The notes beneath the pieces are model-generated. The model had not been told where the DNA came from. It did no database searches and worked only from the letters and a program-made list of their open reading frames with translations. 64,000 nt of DNA from Terrimonas sp. (GTDB taxonomy: Bacteria > Bacteroidota > Bacteroidia > Chitinophagales > Chitinophagaceae), in the NCBI GenBank assembly GCA_016125075.1, contig WGMO01000026.1, positions 1-64,000 of the forward strand, given 5' to 3'. The translations under genes were made by a program, and so were the position numbers. This document shows positions 32,563-40,988 of the stretch, piece after piece. How positions within the stretch are numbered: position 1 is the stretch's first letter; each line of letters starts with the position of its first letter.

Positions 32563-34848
32563 ATGAAACTGTTAACTGGTTTTTTACTGGTCACCTCCCT
32601 GTTCTGCTCCTGTTCTGCACCCGTTCAGCAAAAGGGGGATGAAAAAATGGATGCATTTATCAGCGGGCTTATGAAAAAAATGACGGTGGAAGAAAAGATC
32701 GGGCAGTTGAATTTGCCCGGTGCGGGGGATGTGGTAACCGGGCAGGCTGCCAATTCTGATATCGCCAAAAAGATTGAGAAAGGACAGGTCGGCGGATTGC
32801 TGAATCTTAAATCCGTCGCCAAGATCCGTGAAATACAGCAGCTGGCTGTCGAGAAGAGCCGATTGCACATCCCTTTGCTGTTTGGTCTGGATGTGATACA
32901 CGGGTATGAGACCATCTTCCCGATCCCGCTGGGACTCAGTTGTACCTGGGATCTGAAGGCGATCGAACGCAGTGCCAGGATCGCTGCCACGGAAGCCAGC
33001 GCCGACGGCATCTGCTGGACATTTTCCCCGATGGTGGATATTGCCCGCGATCCCCGGTGGGGGCGCATCGCGGAAACCAGTGGCGAAGATGCCTTTCTCG
33101 GTTCTGCTATCGCCAAAGCTATGATCAGGGGTTACCAGGGCGACTTTTCAAAGAACTCTAATATAATGGCCTGTGTAAAACACTATGCCTTATATGGGGC
33201 AGCCGAGGCCGGACGGGATTATAACACCGTTGATATGAGCAAAGTGAGGATGTACAATGATTACCTGCCACCTTATCATGCAGGAGTAGAGGCCGGCGCC
33301 GGCAGTTTCATGGCTTCTTTCAATGAAGTGGATGGCATACCGGCCACCGGCAATAAATGGCTGATGACCGACGTGTTGCGCAACCAATGGGGTTTTAAAG
33401 GCTTCGTGGTTACCGATTATACGGGTATCAATGAAATGATTGCCCATGGTATGGGAGATCTTCAAACCGTTTCTGCACTGGCCCTCCATGCGGGTATTGA
33501 CATGGACATGGTGGGGGAGGGATTTTTACTCACCTTAAAGAAGTCGCTGGATGAAGGGAAAGTGACAATAGCACAGATCGATAATGCCTGCCGGCTGATC
33601 CTCGAGGCAAAATATAAATTGGGGTTGTTTGAGAACCCGTACAAATATTGTGATGAGAAGAGAGCGGCCACAGAAATCTTTACTGCATCCAACCGGAGCG
33701 AGGCAAGGGCCATTGCCGCACAGAGTTTTGTCTTATTGAAAAATGAAGGCAATATCCTGCCCCTGAAAAAAAGCGGTACCATCGCCCTGATTGGCCCATT
33801 GGCCGATAATAAAGAAAACATGCCCGGAACCTGGAGTGTGGCGGCTGATTTTTCAAAAGCCACTTCCGTGCTGGCCGGTTTAAAGGAACTGGTGGGGGAT
33901 AAGGTAAATATCCTCTATGCCAAAGGTTCCAACCTTGATGCCGACCCTGCCTTTGAAGCCAGGGCCGGAATGTTTGGCAAATCGCTGGGGAGGGATAACC
34001 GCCCCGCTGCCGACATTATCCGGGAGGCCTTACAGGTGGCGAGCAAGGCAGATGTAATTGTTGCGGCTGTGGGTGAGAGTGCGGAGATGAGCGGGGAAAG
34101 CAGCAGCCGTACGAATATCTCCATTCCACAGGTGCAAAAAGATCTGATCCGGGCCTTGTTAAAAACCGGGAAACCCGTCGTGATGCTTTTGTTCACCGGA
34201 AGGCCATTGGCCATCCCGGAAGAAAATGATCAGGTGCCGGCGATCCTGAACGTTTGGTTTGGGGGTAGCGAGGCGGGTTATGCCATTACCGACGTTTTAT
34301 TCGGGGATGTCAACCCCTCCGGTAAACTCAGTACGACCTGGCCGCAGAATGTGGGCCAGGTGCCCTTGTTTTATAACCATAAGAATACCGGTCGCCCCCT
34401 GGGGGAAGGGAAATGGTTCGAAAAATTCCGCTCGGATTACCTTGATGTTTCCAATGACCCGGTATATCCTTTTGGGTATGGCCTGAGTTATTCCGACTTT
34501 CACTACAGCGATATCCGCTTAAGTGATACTGTATTGAAAGGTAACCAGGTTTTAACGGCATCTGTAACGGTGAAGAATAACAGTAAATACGACGGAGCAG
34601 AAGTGGTGCAGTTATATATCCACGACCTTGTAGGCAGTATTACCAGACCGGTAAAAGAATTAAAAGGGTTTCAGAAAATTTTTATAAAGGCGGGAGAATT
34701 GAAAGAAGTGAGTTTTGAAATCAAACCAGAAGAGCTGAAATTTTATAATGCATCCCTGCAATATGACTGGGAACCCGGGCAGTTTGAAATCATGATCGGG
34801 GGTAATTCAAGAGACCTGAAAAAAGGATTGATCAACTGGATGAAATAA
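32563..34848 (+). CDS. GH3 beta-glucosidase, BglX-type (first copy)
   Basis: 761 residues, lipoprotein signal ending LFCSC (about residue 19). N-terminal GH3 barrel with LLFGLDVIHGYETIFPIPL, WTFSPMVDIARDPRWGRI and nucleophile Asp285 in FVVTDYTGINE; the alpha/beta GH3_C domain (about 395-620) and an Fn3-like domain (about 655-750) follow. The nucleophile context TDY differs from the usual SDW. It should release glucose from the non-reducing end of beta-gluco-oligosaccharides. Forms a tandem pair with the next gene. Confidence 0.94.
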   Translation: MKLLTGFLLVTSLFCSCSAPVQQKGDEKMDAFISGLMKKMTVEEKIGQLNLPGAGDVVTGQAANSDIAKKIEKGQVGGLLNLKSVAKIREIQQLAVEKSRLHIPLLFGLDVIHGYETIFPIPLGLSCTWDLKAIERSARIAATEASADGICWTFSPMVDIARDPRWGRIAETSGEDAFLGSAIAKAMIRGYQGDFSKNSNIMACVKHYALYGAAEAGRDYNTVDMSKVRMYNDYLPPYHAGVEAGAGSFMASFNEVDGIPATGNKWLMTDVLRNQWGFKGFVVTDYTGINEMIAHGMGDLQTVSALALHAGIDMDMVGEGFLLTLKKSLDEGKVTIAQIDNACRLILEAKYKLGLFENPYKYCDEKRAATEIFTASNRSEARAIAAQSFVLLKNEGNILPLKKSGTIALIGPLADNKENMPGTWSVAADFSKATSVLAGLKELVGDKVNILYAKGSNLDADPAFEARAGMFGKSLGRDNRPAADIIREALQVASKADVIVAAVGESAEMSGESSSRTNISIPQVQKDLIRALLKTGKPVVMLLFTGRPLAIPEENDQVPAILNVWFGGSEAGYAITDVLFGDVNPSGKLSTTWPQNVGQVPLFYNHKNTGRPLGEGKWFEKFRSDYLDVSNDPVYPFGYGLSYSDFHYSDIRLSDTVLKGNQVLTASVTVKNNSKYDGAEVVQLYIHDLVGSITRPVKELKGFQKIFIKAGELKEVSFEIKPEELKFYNASLQYDWEPGQFEIMIGGNSRDLKKGLINWMK

Positions 34849-34925
34849 AAGGGAGTTCATGACGCTTCTTTGTCTATGGGGGATACCCAAAAAGCTGACA
34901 AACCGTATCGGAACAATAATCAATC

Positions 34926-37172
34926 ATGCTAAAAAGAATATGTTTATCCCTGTTTTCATTTTATCACTTCCTGATGATTTGCCCTGCTCAGCAAAAGACA
35001 ATCGATCAGAAAGTGGATTCCGTGATGCAATTAATGACACTCGAAGAAAAGATCGGCCAGATGAACCAGTATAACGGAGATTGGGATGCCACGGGTCCAA
35101 TCACAAAAGACGGGGAAAAGCAAAACCAGATTAAAAAAGGATATGTAGGCGCAATGTTAAATGTGTCTGGTGCAGGCCATACCCGTGCATTACAGGAAAT
35201 AGCCATGCAATCCAGAATGAAGATCCCGTTATTGTTTGGACAGGATGTGATACATGGTTACAGAACCATTTTTCCCATTCCCCTTGCTGAAGCAGCAAGC
35301 TGGGATATGGAGGCAATACAAAAGTCTGCAAGAATAGGGGCCCTGGAAGCCGCTGCAGCAGGTATTCACTGGACTTTTGCCCCCATGGTAGACATAGCCC
35401 GGGATCCACGCTGGGGCAGGGTGATGGAAGGCGCCGGTGAAGACCCCTTTTTGGGTTCGCTGATTGCGGCAGCGAGGGTAAAAGGGTTCCAGGGAAAAGG
35501 ACTGGGGAATACGGATGCAGTGATGGCTTGTGCCAAACATTTTGCCGGATATGGCGCTGCTGTTGGCGGGCGTGACTATAACAGCGTGGACATGAGCCTG
35601 TGGCAACTGCATGAAATTTATTTACCACCTTTTAAAGCAGCAGCAGCAGCGGGCGCGGCTACATTTATGAACGCGTTCAACGACCTGAATGGTATTCCTG
35701 CTGCGGGAAATAAGTATTTACAAACTGATATATTAAAAGGACGATGGGATTTTAAAGGATTTATCGTCAGCGACTGGGGTGGTGTGGGAGAAATGATCAA
35801 CCATGGATATGCGAAAAACAGTGAGGAAGCGGCCAGGTTAGCCGTTAATGCGGGTTGTGATATGGATATGGAAAGCCGTAGTTATATCAATCATCTTGCA
35901 AATCTGGTGAAAGCAGGCAAGGTTGGCATGCAGGTCATCGATGAATCGGTATCAAGGATATTAAGAAAGAAATTTGAGATGGGGCTATTTGATGATCCAT
36001 TTCGATTTAGTGATACCAACCGGGAAAAAGAACAATGGGATAACCAGGCAAACCTGGTGGCGGCTAAAGAGATGGCGAAAAAAAGTATCGTACTCCTCAA
36101 AAACGATCATTTGCCGGGACAATCTACTCCCGTTTTACCAATTGACAGGTCGGTGAAAAAGATAGCCCTGATCGGTCCGCTGGTAAAGGCAAAAAGCGAA
36201 AATCTTGGTTTCTGGAGTTTTGACTGGCCAGATGATGAAAACAGGATCGTCTCTCTCTGGGAAGGGGTACAAAAGAAACTGGGAAAGGGCGCAACGATGT
36301 TGTACGCACAGGGGTGTGATATCACTGATACGTCCCGGTTGGGTTTTGCCGCAGCTGTTGCAACGGCCATGTTAGCCGATATCGTAATTGTTAGCGTGGG
36401 GGAAAGAAGGGACATGACCGGAGAGGCAAAAAGCAGGAGTGATCTGCATTTACCGGGGGTACAGGAAAAACTGATCCAGGCTTTGCAGGCAACGGGTAAA
36501 CCCCTGGTGGTGATGATCAGTGCCGGTCGTCCGCTTATTTTCAACTGGACAGCGGAACATGTGCCAGCCATTTTATATACCTGGTGGCTGGGAACAAAAG
36601 CCGGAGATGCCATGGCTGATGTTTTATTCGGCGATTATAACCCTTCCGGTAAACTACCGATGAGTTTCCCGCTTGCCGAAGGTCAGCTGCCCGTTTATTA
36701 TAACCACTTTAATACAGGCCGGCAGGCTAAAGACGATAATGACAGGATGTATCGCTCGGCCTATACCGATCTTTCTATATATCCGGCTTTTCCATTTGGT
36801 TTTGGGTTAAGTTATACGCATTTCAGTTACAGCGATATTCAGCTAAGCCGTTCTTCAATCAGACCTGTTGATTCACTCAGGGCTTCAGTAACGGTTACCA
36901 ATAATGGAAAATTCGATGGAAAAGAAACCGTTCAGTTATATATTCATGATTTATTTGCTTCTGTAGTACGGCCTGTAAAAGAGCTCAAAGGTTTTAAGCA
37001 GGTGGCATTAAAGGCAGGAGAAAAAATAAGAGTCGAATTTATGATCACTGCTGCTGACCTTCGTTTCTATAACGATCAATTACAGTATATTTATGAGCCG
37101 GGTGCATTTGAAGTCTTTATCGGCACCAACTCCAGGGATGTATTGAAAACGGCGTTCCAACTGGTTGAATAA
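34926..37172 (+). CDS. GH3 beta-glucosidase, BglX-type (second copy)
   Basis: 748 residues. Signal peptide at about 1-21 (CLSLFSFYHFLMICPAQ). The same three-domain layout as the first copy: LLFGQDVIHGYRTIFPIPL, WTFAPMVDIARDPRWGRV, nucleophile Asp283 in IVSDWGGVGEM, GH3_C and Fn3-like domains. The nucleophile context SDW is the family norm. Copies differ over their whole length, so duplication is old or the copies have separate origins. A 77-bp gap precedes it, the longest within the last half of the operon. Confidence 0.94.
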   Translation: MLKRICLSLFSFYHFLMICPAQQKTIDQKVDSVMQLMTLEEKIGQMNQYNGDWDATGPITKDGEKQNQIKKGYVGAMLNVSGAGHTRALQEIAMQSRMKIPLLFGQDVIHGYRTIFPIPLAEAASWDMEAIQKSARIGALEAAAAGIHWTFAPMVDIARDPRWGRVMEGAGEDPFLGSLIAAARVKGFQGKGLGNTDAVMACAKHFAGYGAAVGGRDYNSVDMSLWQLHEIYLPPFKAAAAAGAATFMNAFNDLNGIPAAGNKYLQTDILKGRWDFKGFIVSDWGGVGEMINHGYAKNSEEAARLAVNAGCDMDMESRSYINHLANLVKAGKVGMQVIDESVSRILRKKFEMGLFDDPFRFSDTNREKEQWDNQANLVAAKEMAKKSIVLLKNDHLPGQSTPVLPIDRSVKKIALIGPLVKAKSENLGFWSFDWPDDENRIVSLWEGVQKKLGKGATMLYAQGCDITDTSRLGFAAAVATAMLADIVIVSVGERRDMTGEAKSRSDLHLPGVQEKLIQALQATGKPLVVMISAGRPLIFNWTAEHVPAILYTWWLGTKAGDAMADVLFGDYNPSGKLPMSFPLAEGQLPVYYNHFNTGRQAKDDNDRMYRSAYTDLSIYPAFPFGFGLSYTHFSYSDIQLSRSSIRPVDSLRASVTVTNNGKFDGKETVQLYIHDLFASVVRPVKELKGFKQVALKAGEKIRVEFMITAADLRFYNDQLQYIYEPGAFEVFIGTNSRDVLKTAFQLVE

Positions 37173-37191
37173 CGCTGCATTTAAAAATATT

Positions 37192-38697
37192 ATGATGAAG
37201 TATCGATCGCATATTGCCCTTTTTTTAGTTGCCATGTTTCTCGCTCCGGGCTTCCTGGTCGCCCAAAAGAACAGGAAGCCGATGAACATCATATTTATTT
37301 TATCGGATGACCACCGATATGATTATATGGGGTTTATGCATACCGTTCAGGGCCTGGAAACGCCGGCCATGGACCGGATGGCGAAAGAGGGGGCGCACCT
37401 GGAAAATGCATTTGTGACGACTTCGCTTTGCTCCCCCAGCCGTGCCTCTATTTTGACCGGGCAGTATGCCCATACCCATACTGTGGTGGATAATTCGGCC
37501 CCCTTACCGGATAACCTTACTTTTTTTCCGCAGTACCTGCAAAAGAAAGGGTATAAAACGGCTTTTATGGGGAAATGGCATATGGGTAATACGGGCGATG
37601 ACCCTCAACCGGGATTTGATGAATGGGTGAGTTTCTCGGGCCAGGGACAGTATTATGGTAATACCCTGAATGTAAATGGAAAGCGGGAACAGGAATCAAA
37701 AGACGTTTATATAACCGATGACCTGACGGACAGGGCGGTGAATTGGATGAACAGCGTGAAAGACAAACCCTTTTGCCTCTATCTTTCGCATAAAGGGGTA
37801 CATGCCGAATTCAAACCGGCCAAACGGCATATCGGAAAATATAAAGACCTGCCGATTGTATGCCCGCCATCCATGTACCTGACGGCCAACGACAGCAGTA
37901 AACAATATGGCATCATTACAGCCCCCCGGACCACGGTTAATTATAAGGATATTCCTGCATGGGTCAGGAAACAGCGGTACAGCTGGCATGGCGTGGATTT
38001 TATGTACCACGGACAGATCCCCTTTGATGAATTTTATCATCTTTACCTCGAAACCCTGCAGTCGGTCGATGAAAGTATACAGCAGGTAATGGATTGGGTG
38101 GTCAATAACGGGTTGGCAGATAATACCATGATCGTTTATATGGGCGATAATGGATTCCAGTTCGGGGAACATGGCCTCATTGATAAAAGGACGGCTTATG
38201 AAGCCAGTATGCGGGTACCCTTATTGGTATGGGCACCCGGACTGGTAAGGGCCGGAACAGTAATCCCCCAAATGATTGTCAATATCGATCTGGCGCCCAC
38301 CTTTCTCGATATCGCAGGGATCAGTAAACCCCCTCAAATGCAGGGCAGTTCCTTTCTGCCCTTGCTCAAAGGCGAATCGATTGCCTGGAGAGACAAAGTG
38401 TTCTATGAATATTACTGGGAACAATCTTTTCCGCAAACACACACCACTTTCGCAGTACGGACTGACCGGTACAAATACATTGCCTATAAAGGCATCTGGG
38501 ATCTTAACGAACTATATGACCTGGAAAAAGATCCTTATGAGATGAATAACCTGATCAGGGATAAAAGCCTGGATTCAATCGGATTGCAGTTACGCCGGGA
38601 TATGTACGACTGGCTGGAAAAAACAAATGGTTTGCAGATCCCCCTGAAAAAGCAAATGGGAAATAATACCAATAACCCCTACCGGACGCCTTATTGA
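37192..38697 (+). CDS. Type I sulfatase (S1 family)
   Basis: 501 residues from ATG 37192 (TTG 37165 would overlap the GH3 gene). Signal peptide ends FLVAQ. Sulfatase motifs: IIFILSDDHRYDYMG (metal-binding Asp pair), the FGly signature LCSPSRASILTG with Cys80, GKWHMGN, and MGDNGFQFGEHG. A Cys-type sulfatase needs conversion of that Cys to formylglycine; no maturase gene is in the window. It suggests that the glycan, or part of it, carries sulfate, or that a broader carbohydrate set is targeted. Last gene of the enzyme run. Confidence 0.93.
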   Translation: MMKYRSHIALFLVAMFLAPGFLVAQKNRKPMNIIFILSDDHRYDYMGFMHTVQGLETPAMDRMAKEGAHLENAFVTTSLCSPSRASILTGQYAHTHTVVDNSAPLPDNLTFFPQYLQKKGYKTAFMGKWHMGNTGDDPQPGFDEWVSFSGQGQYYGNTLNVNGKREQESKDVYITDDLTDRAVNWMNSVKDKPFCLYLSHKGVHAEFKPAKRHIGKYKDLPIVCPPSMYLTANDSSKQYGIITAPRTTVNYKDIPAWVRKQRYSWHGVDFMYHGQIPFDEFYHLYLETLQSVDESIQQVMDWVVNNGLADNTMIVYMGDNGFQFGEHGLIDKRTAYEASMRVPLLVWAPGLVRAGTVIPQMIVNIDLAPTFLDIAGISKPPQMQGSSFLPLLKGESIAWRDKVFYEYYWEQSFPQTHTTFAVRTDRYKYIAYKGIWDLNELYDLEKDPYEMNNLIRDKSLDSIGLQLRRDMYDWLEKTNGLQIPLKKQMGNNTNNPYRTPY

Positions 38698-38725
38698 TCG
38701 CTTAATTCCGGAGCCACTGAATAGG

Positions 38726-38757
38726 ATACCCGGCCCGGTTACCGGCCGGTATTATTT
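38726..38757. terminator. Bidirectional terminator at the PUL end
   Basis: ATACC-GGCC (38726-38735, one bulged C) pairs with GGCC-GGTAT (38744-38752), followed by TTATTT. It lies between the converging sulfatase and DUF4834 genes. Confidence 0.65.
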
Positions 38758-38979
38758 GATATCTTCAAAATCAATGTATTCCCCCACTTTCTGCGAGGGT
38801 TCTGTGGATCCTTTCCCGGCACCCTTGTTTTGTGGTGGCGGGTTCTGTTCATTTGCTTTCTGCTGCAGGTCCCTGAACTGCTCTTTCACTTTTACGGTGG
38901 TTTTATACACGGGTATGATAAAATTGAAGATCAGTCGCAGCAGGAAATAAATTAGTATGCCGTATAGTAGGTATCTCAT
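38752..38979 (-). CDS. DUF4834 family small membrane protein
   Basis: 75 residues from ATG 38979. An N-terminal membrane helix (LLYGILIYFLLRLIFNFIIPVY), a charged middle, and the conserved tail VGEYIDFEDIK, typical of DUF4834 proteins in Bacteroidota. Function unknown. The longer upstream frame is not supported because the family starts at MRYLLYG. Confidence 0.8.
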   Translation of the reverse strand: MRYLLYGILIYFLLRLIFNFIIPVYKTTVKVKEQFRDLQQKANEQNPPPQNKGAGKGSTEPSQKVGEYIDFEDIK

Positions 38980-39063
38980 CCGGGTCGCTTTAATAAACAA
39001 ATGCAGGTACAAATTTAATTTATTATAAAAGTTGAATCCGTTAAAAGTTTACAGGAGAACAAA

Positions 39064-39096
39064 TTTGGATGATAACAGGTATTTCCATTAACTTTG
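39064..39096 (+). promoter_or_regulatory. Promoter of rimP-nusA-infB
   Basis: TTTG (39064-39067), 21-bp spacer, TAACTTTG (39089-39096): a full match to the Bacteroidota -33/-7 consensus. Transcription would begin near 39103, just before the hairpin. Confidence 0.7.
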
Positions 39097-39114
39097 CCTC
39101 GGCAAATGACAAAA

Positions 39115-39145
39115 AGAAGGGAACGGATTCGTTCCCTTCTTCTTT
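39115..39145 (+). promoter_or_regulatory. Leader hairpin with T-rich tail before rimP (possible attenuator)
   Basis: AGAAGGGAACG (39115-39125), loop GATT, CGTTCCCTTCT (39130-39140): a perfect 11-bp stem followed by TCTTTT and lying only about 15 nt before the rimP ATG. It has the form of an intrinsic terminator in a short leader. Because NusA, encoded downstream, acts on hairpin termination, autoregulation is possible. Confidence 0.6.
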
Positions 39146-39155
39146 TCCCTACGGT

Positions 39156-39626
39156 ATGAATAATGACGAACAGATAAGGAAACTGGAGCAATTGGTAAAT
39201 GGTCTTCTTGCAGGCGAAGAGGGGCTCTTCCTGGTTTCCATCAGGATCAAGCCCACCAACAATATCCGGGTTTATGTGGATGGCGACCAGGGGGTGGGTA
39301 TTGGCAGGCTGGCAACGATTAACAGGTCTTTGTATAAAAAAATGGAGGAGGAGGGGATGTATCCCGACGGTAATTTTTCACTGGAAGTATCCTCCCCCGG
39401 TTTAGAAGAGCCCCTGAAACTGCACCGGCAATACCTCAAAAACATCGGGCGAAAAGTGGAGGTGACCTTACTGGACGATGCGAAAATTGAGGGCAGGCTG
39501 CTGAGCGCCGATCAGATCGGCATCGTGGTGGAAGAGGAAAAAGGGAAAGGCAAAAAGAAAGAACTGATACAACACAACATATTATTTCCGGATATTAAAA
39601 CAACAAAAATTCAAATTTCATTTTAA
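39156..39626 (+). CDS. rimP: Ribosome maturation factor RimP
   Basis: 156 residues from ATG 39156 (MNNDEQIRKLEQLV). The RimP N-terminal domain (about 3-80) contains RVYVDGDQGVGIGRLATINR, and the SLEVSSPGLEEPLKLHRQY segment precedes the C-terminal Sm-like domain (KIEGRLLSADQIGIVV). It promotes 30S assembly. The frame extends upstream to 39069, but that part passes through the leader hairpin and matches no family member. First gene of the rimP-nusA-infB operon. Confidence 0.95.
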   Translation: MNNDEQIRKLEQLVNGLLAGEEGLFLVSIRIKPTNNIRVYVDGDQGVGIGRLATINRSLYKKMEEEGMYPDGNFSLEVSSPGLEEPLKLHRQYLKNIGRKVEVTLLDDAKIEGRLLSADQIGIVVEEEKGKGKKKELIQHNILFPDIKTTKIQISF

Positions 39627-39656
39627 ACAATCAGTAATTTGTAAATCGTACTTTGT

Positions 39657-40904
39657 ATGGCAAGTATAAATCTTATCGAGGCATTCCAGGAATTCAAAGA
39701 TGCAGAAAACATTGACCGCCCCACCATGATGAAAGTGGTAGAAGACGTTTTCAAGACATTGCTTCGTAAAAAATATGGCAGCGACGAAAATTTTGATGTG
39801 ATCGTGAATGCAGAACAGGGTGACCTTGAAATCATGCGCCGCCGCACGATCGTGGAAGACGGACAGGTGGAAGACCCCCTGGCCCAGATCGCTTATGCCG
39901 AAGCCGTGAAGATTGAACCTGATTTTGAAGTCGGTGAAGAATTATACGAGGAAATCGACTTATATGATTTTGGCCGGAGGGCCATCCTGGCTGCCAAGCA
40001 GACCCTGGCCAGCCGGATCAGTGACCTGAAGAAAAATGCACTGGCCAAAAAATACAGCGAACGTATCGGCGATATCATCAGTGCTGAAGTATACCAGGTT
40101 TGGAAAAAGGAGATCCTGATGCTGGATGAAGAGGGAAATGAACTGATTCTTCCCAAAAGCGAACAGATCCCGCAGGATTATTTCAAGAAAGGCGAAAATA
40201 CCCGCGCAGTGGTGAAGAAGGTGGACATGAAAAATAACAGCCCCGTCATCATCCTTTCGAGAACTTCTCCTGAATTTCTCGCCAAATTGCTGGAAATTGA
40301 AGTGCCGGAAATCTTTGACGGACTGATCGTGATTAAAAAGATCGTTCGCGATCCCGGTGAAAGGGCTAAAGTGGCAGTGGAATCCTATGACGACAGGATC
40401 GACCCGGTGGGTGCCTGTGTGGGTATGAAGGGTAGCCGCATACATGGAATCGTTAGAGAACTGAAAAATGAAAATATTGATGTGATCAACTGGACCAGTA
40501 ATATCCAGTTACTGATTCAGCGTTCACTCACACCGGCCAAGATCACCAGCATGGAACTTGACCAGGAAAATAAACATGCCAATGTGTATTTGAAACCCGA
40601 CCAGGTTTCCCTGGCCATTGGCCGCCGCGGTGTGAATATCAAACTGGCCTGTGAACTGACAGGCTACGAAATTGATGTTTATCGCGATAATGAAGGAGAA
40701 GTGGAAGAGTTCGATATCGATCTTGAAGAATTCAGTGATGAGATTGAAACCTGGGTGATTGATGAATTCAAAAGGGTAGGTTGTGATACGGCACGCAGTG
40801 TGCTGGACCTGACCATGGAAGAGTTGGAAAGAAGAACCGATCTTGAAAAAGAAACGATCGAAGAGGTGAGAAAGGTACTAAAAGAAGAATTTGAGAAAGA
40901 ATAA
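39657..40904 (+). CDS. nusA: Transcription termination/antitermination factor NusA
   Basis: 415 residues: NusA N-terminal domain (about 1-125), S1 domain (about 130-200), KH1 with GMKGSRIHGIVREL, KH2 with IGRRGVNIKLACELTGYEI, and a short C-terminal helical region. NusA binds RNA polymerase and nascent RNA hairpins to control pausing and termination. The acidic repeats found in proteobacterial NusA are absent, as usual in Bacteroidota. Confidence 0.97.
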   Translation: MASINLIEAFQEFKDAENIDRPTMMKVVEDVFKTLLRKKYGSDENFDVIVNAEQGDLEIMRRRTIVEDGQVEDPLAQIAYAEAVKIEPDFEVGEELYEEIDLYDFGRRAILAAKQTLASRISDLKKNALAKKYSERIGDIISAEVYQVWKKEILMLDEEGNELILPKSEQIPQDYFKKGENTRAVVKKVDMKNNSPVIILSRTSPEFLAKLLEIEVPEIFDGLIVIKKIVRDPGERAKVAVESYDDRIDPVGACVGMKGSRIHGIVRELKNENIDVINWTSNIQLLIQRSLTPAKITSMELDQENKHANVYLKPDQVSLAIGRRGVNIKLACELTGYEIDVYRDNEGEVEEFDIDLEEFSDEIETWVIDEFKRVGCDTARSVLDLTMEELERRTDLEKETIEEVRKVLKEEFEKE

Positions 40905-40930
40905 TAAGCGCTGCCCCTAAAAGCGCTTAT
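40904..40930 (+). other. nusA-infB intergenic hairpin
   Basis: ATAAGCGCT (40904-40912) pairs exactly with AGCGCTTAT (40922-40930). There is no T-run after it, so it is more likely a processing or mRNA-stability element than a terminator. A small CCGC/GCGG hairpin follows at 40959-40970, just before infB. Confidence 0.45.
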
Positions 40931-40988
40931 GATCATCAAGGAATAAAAATAAAAAACTCCGCCCAGGCGGGTTTAGGGAAAAGACTTT

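Noticed and set aside
39069-39155. N-terminal extension of rimP
   Set aside because: It would translate the leader hairpin and precedes the start of all RimP proteins.
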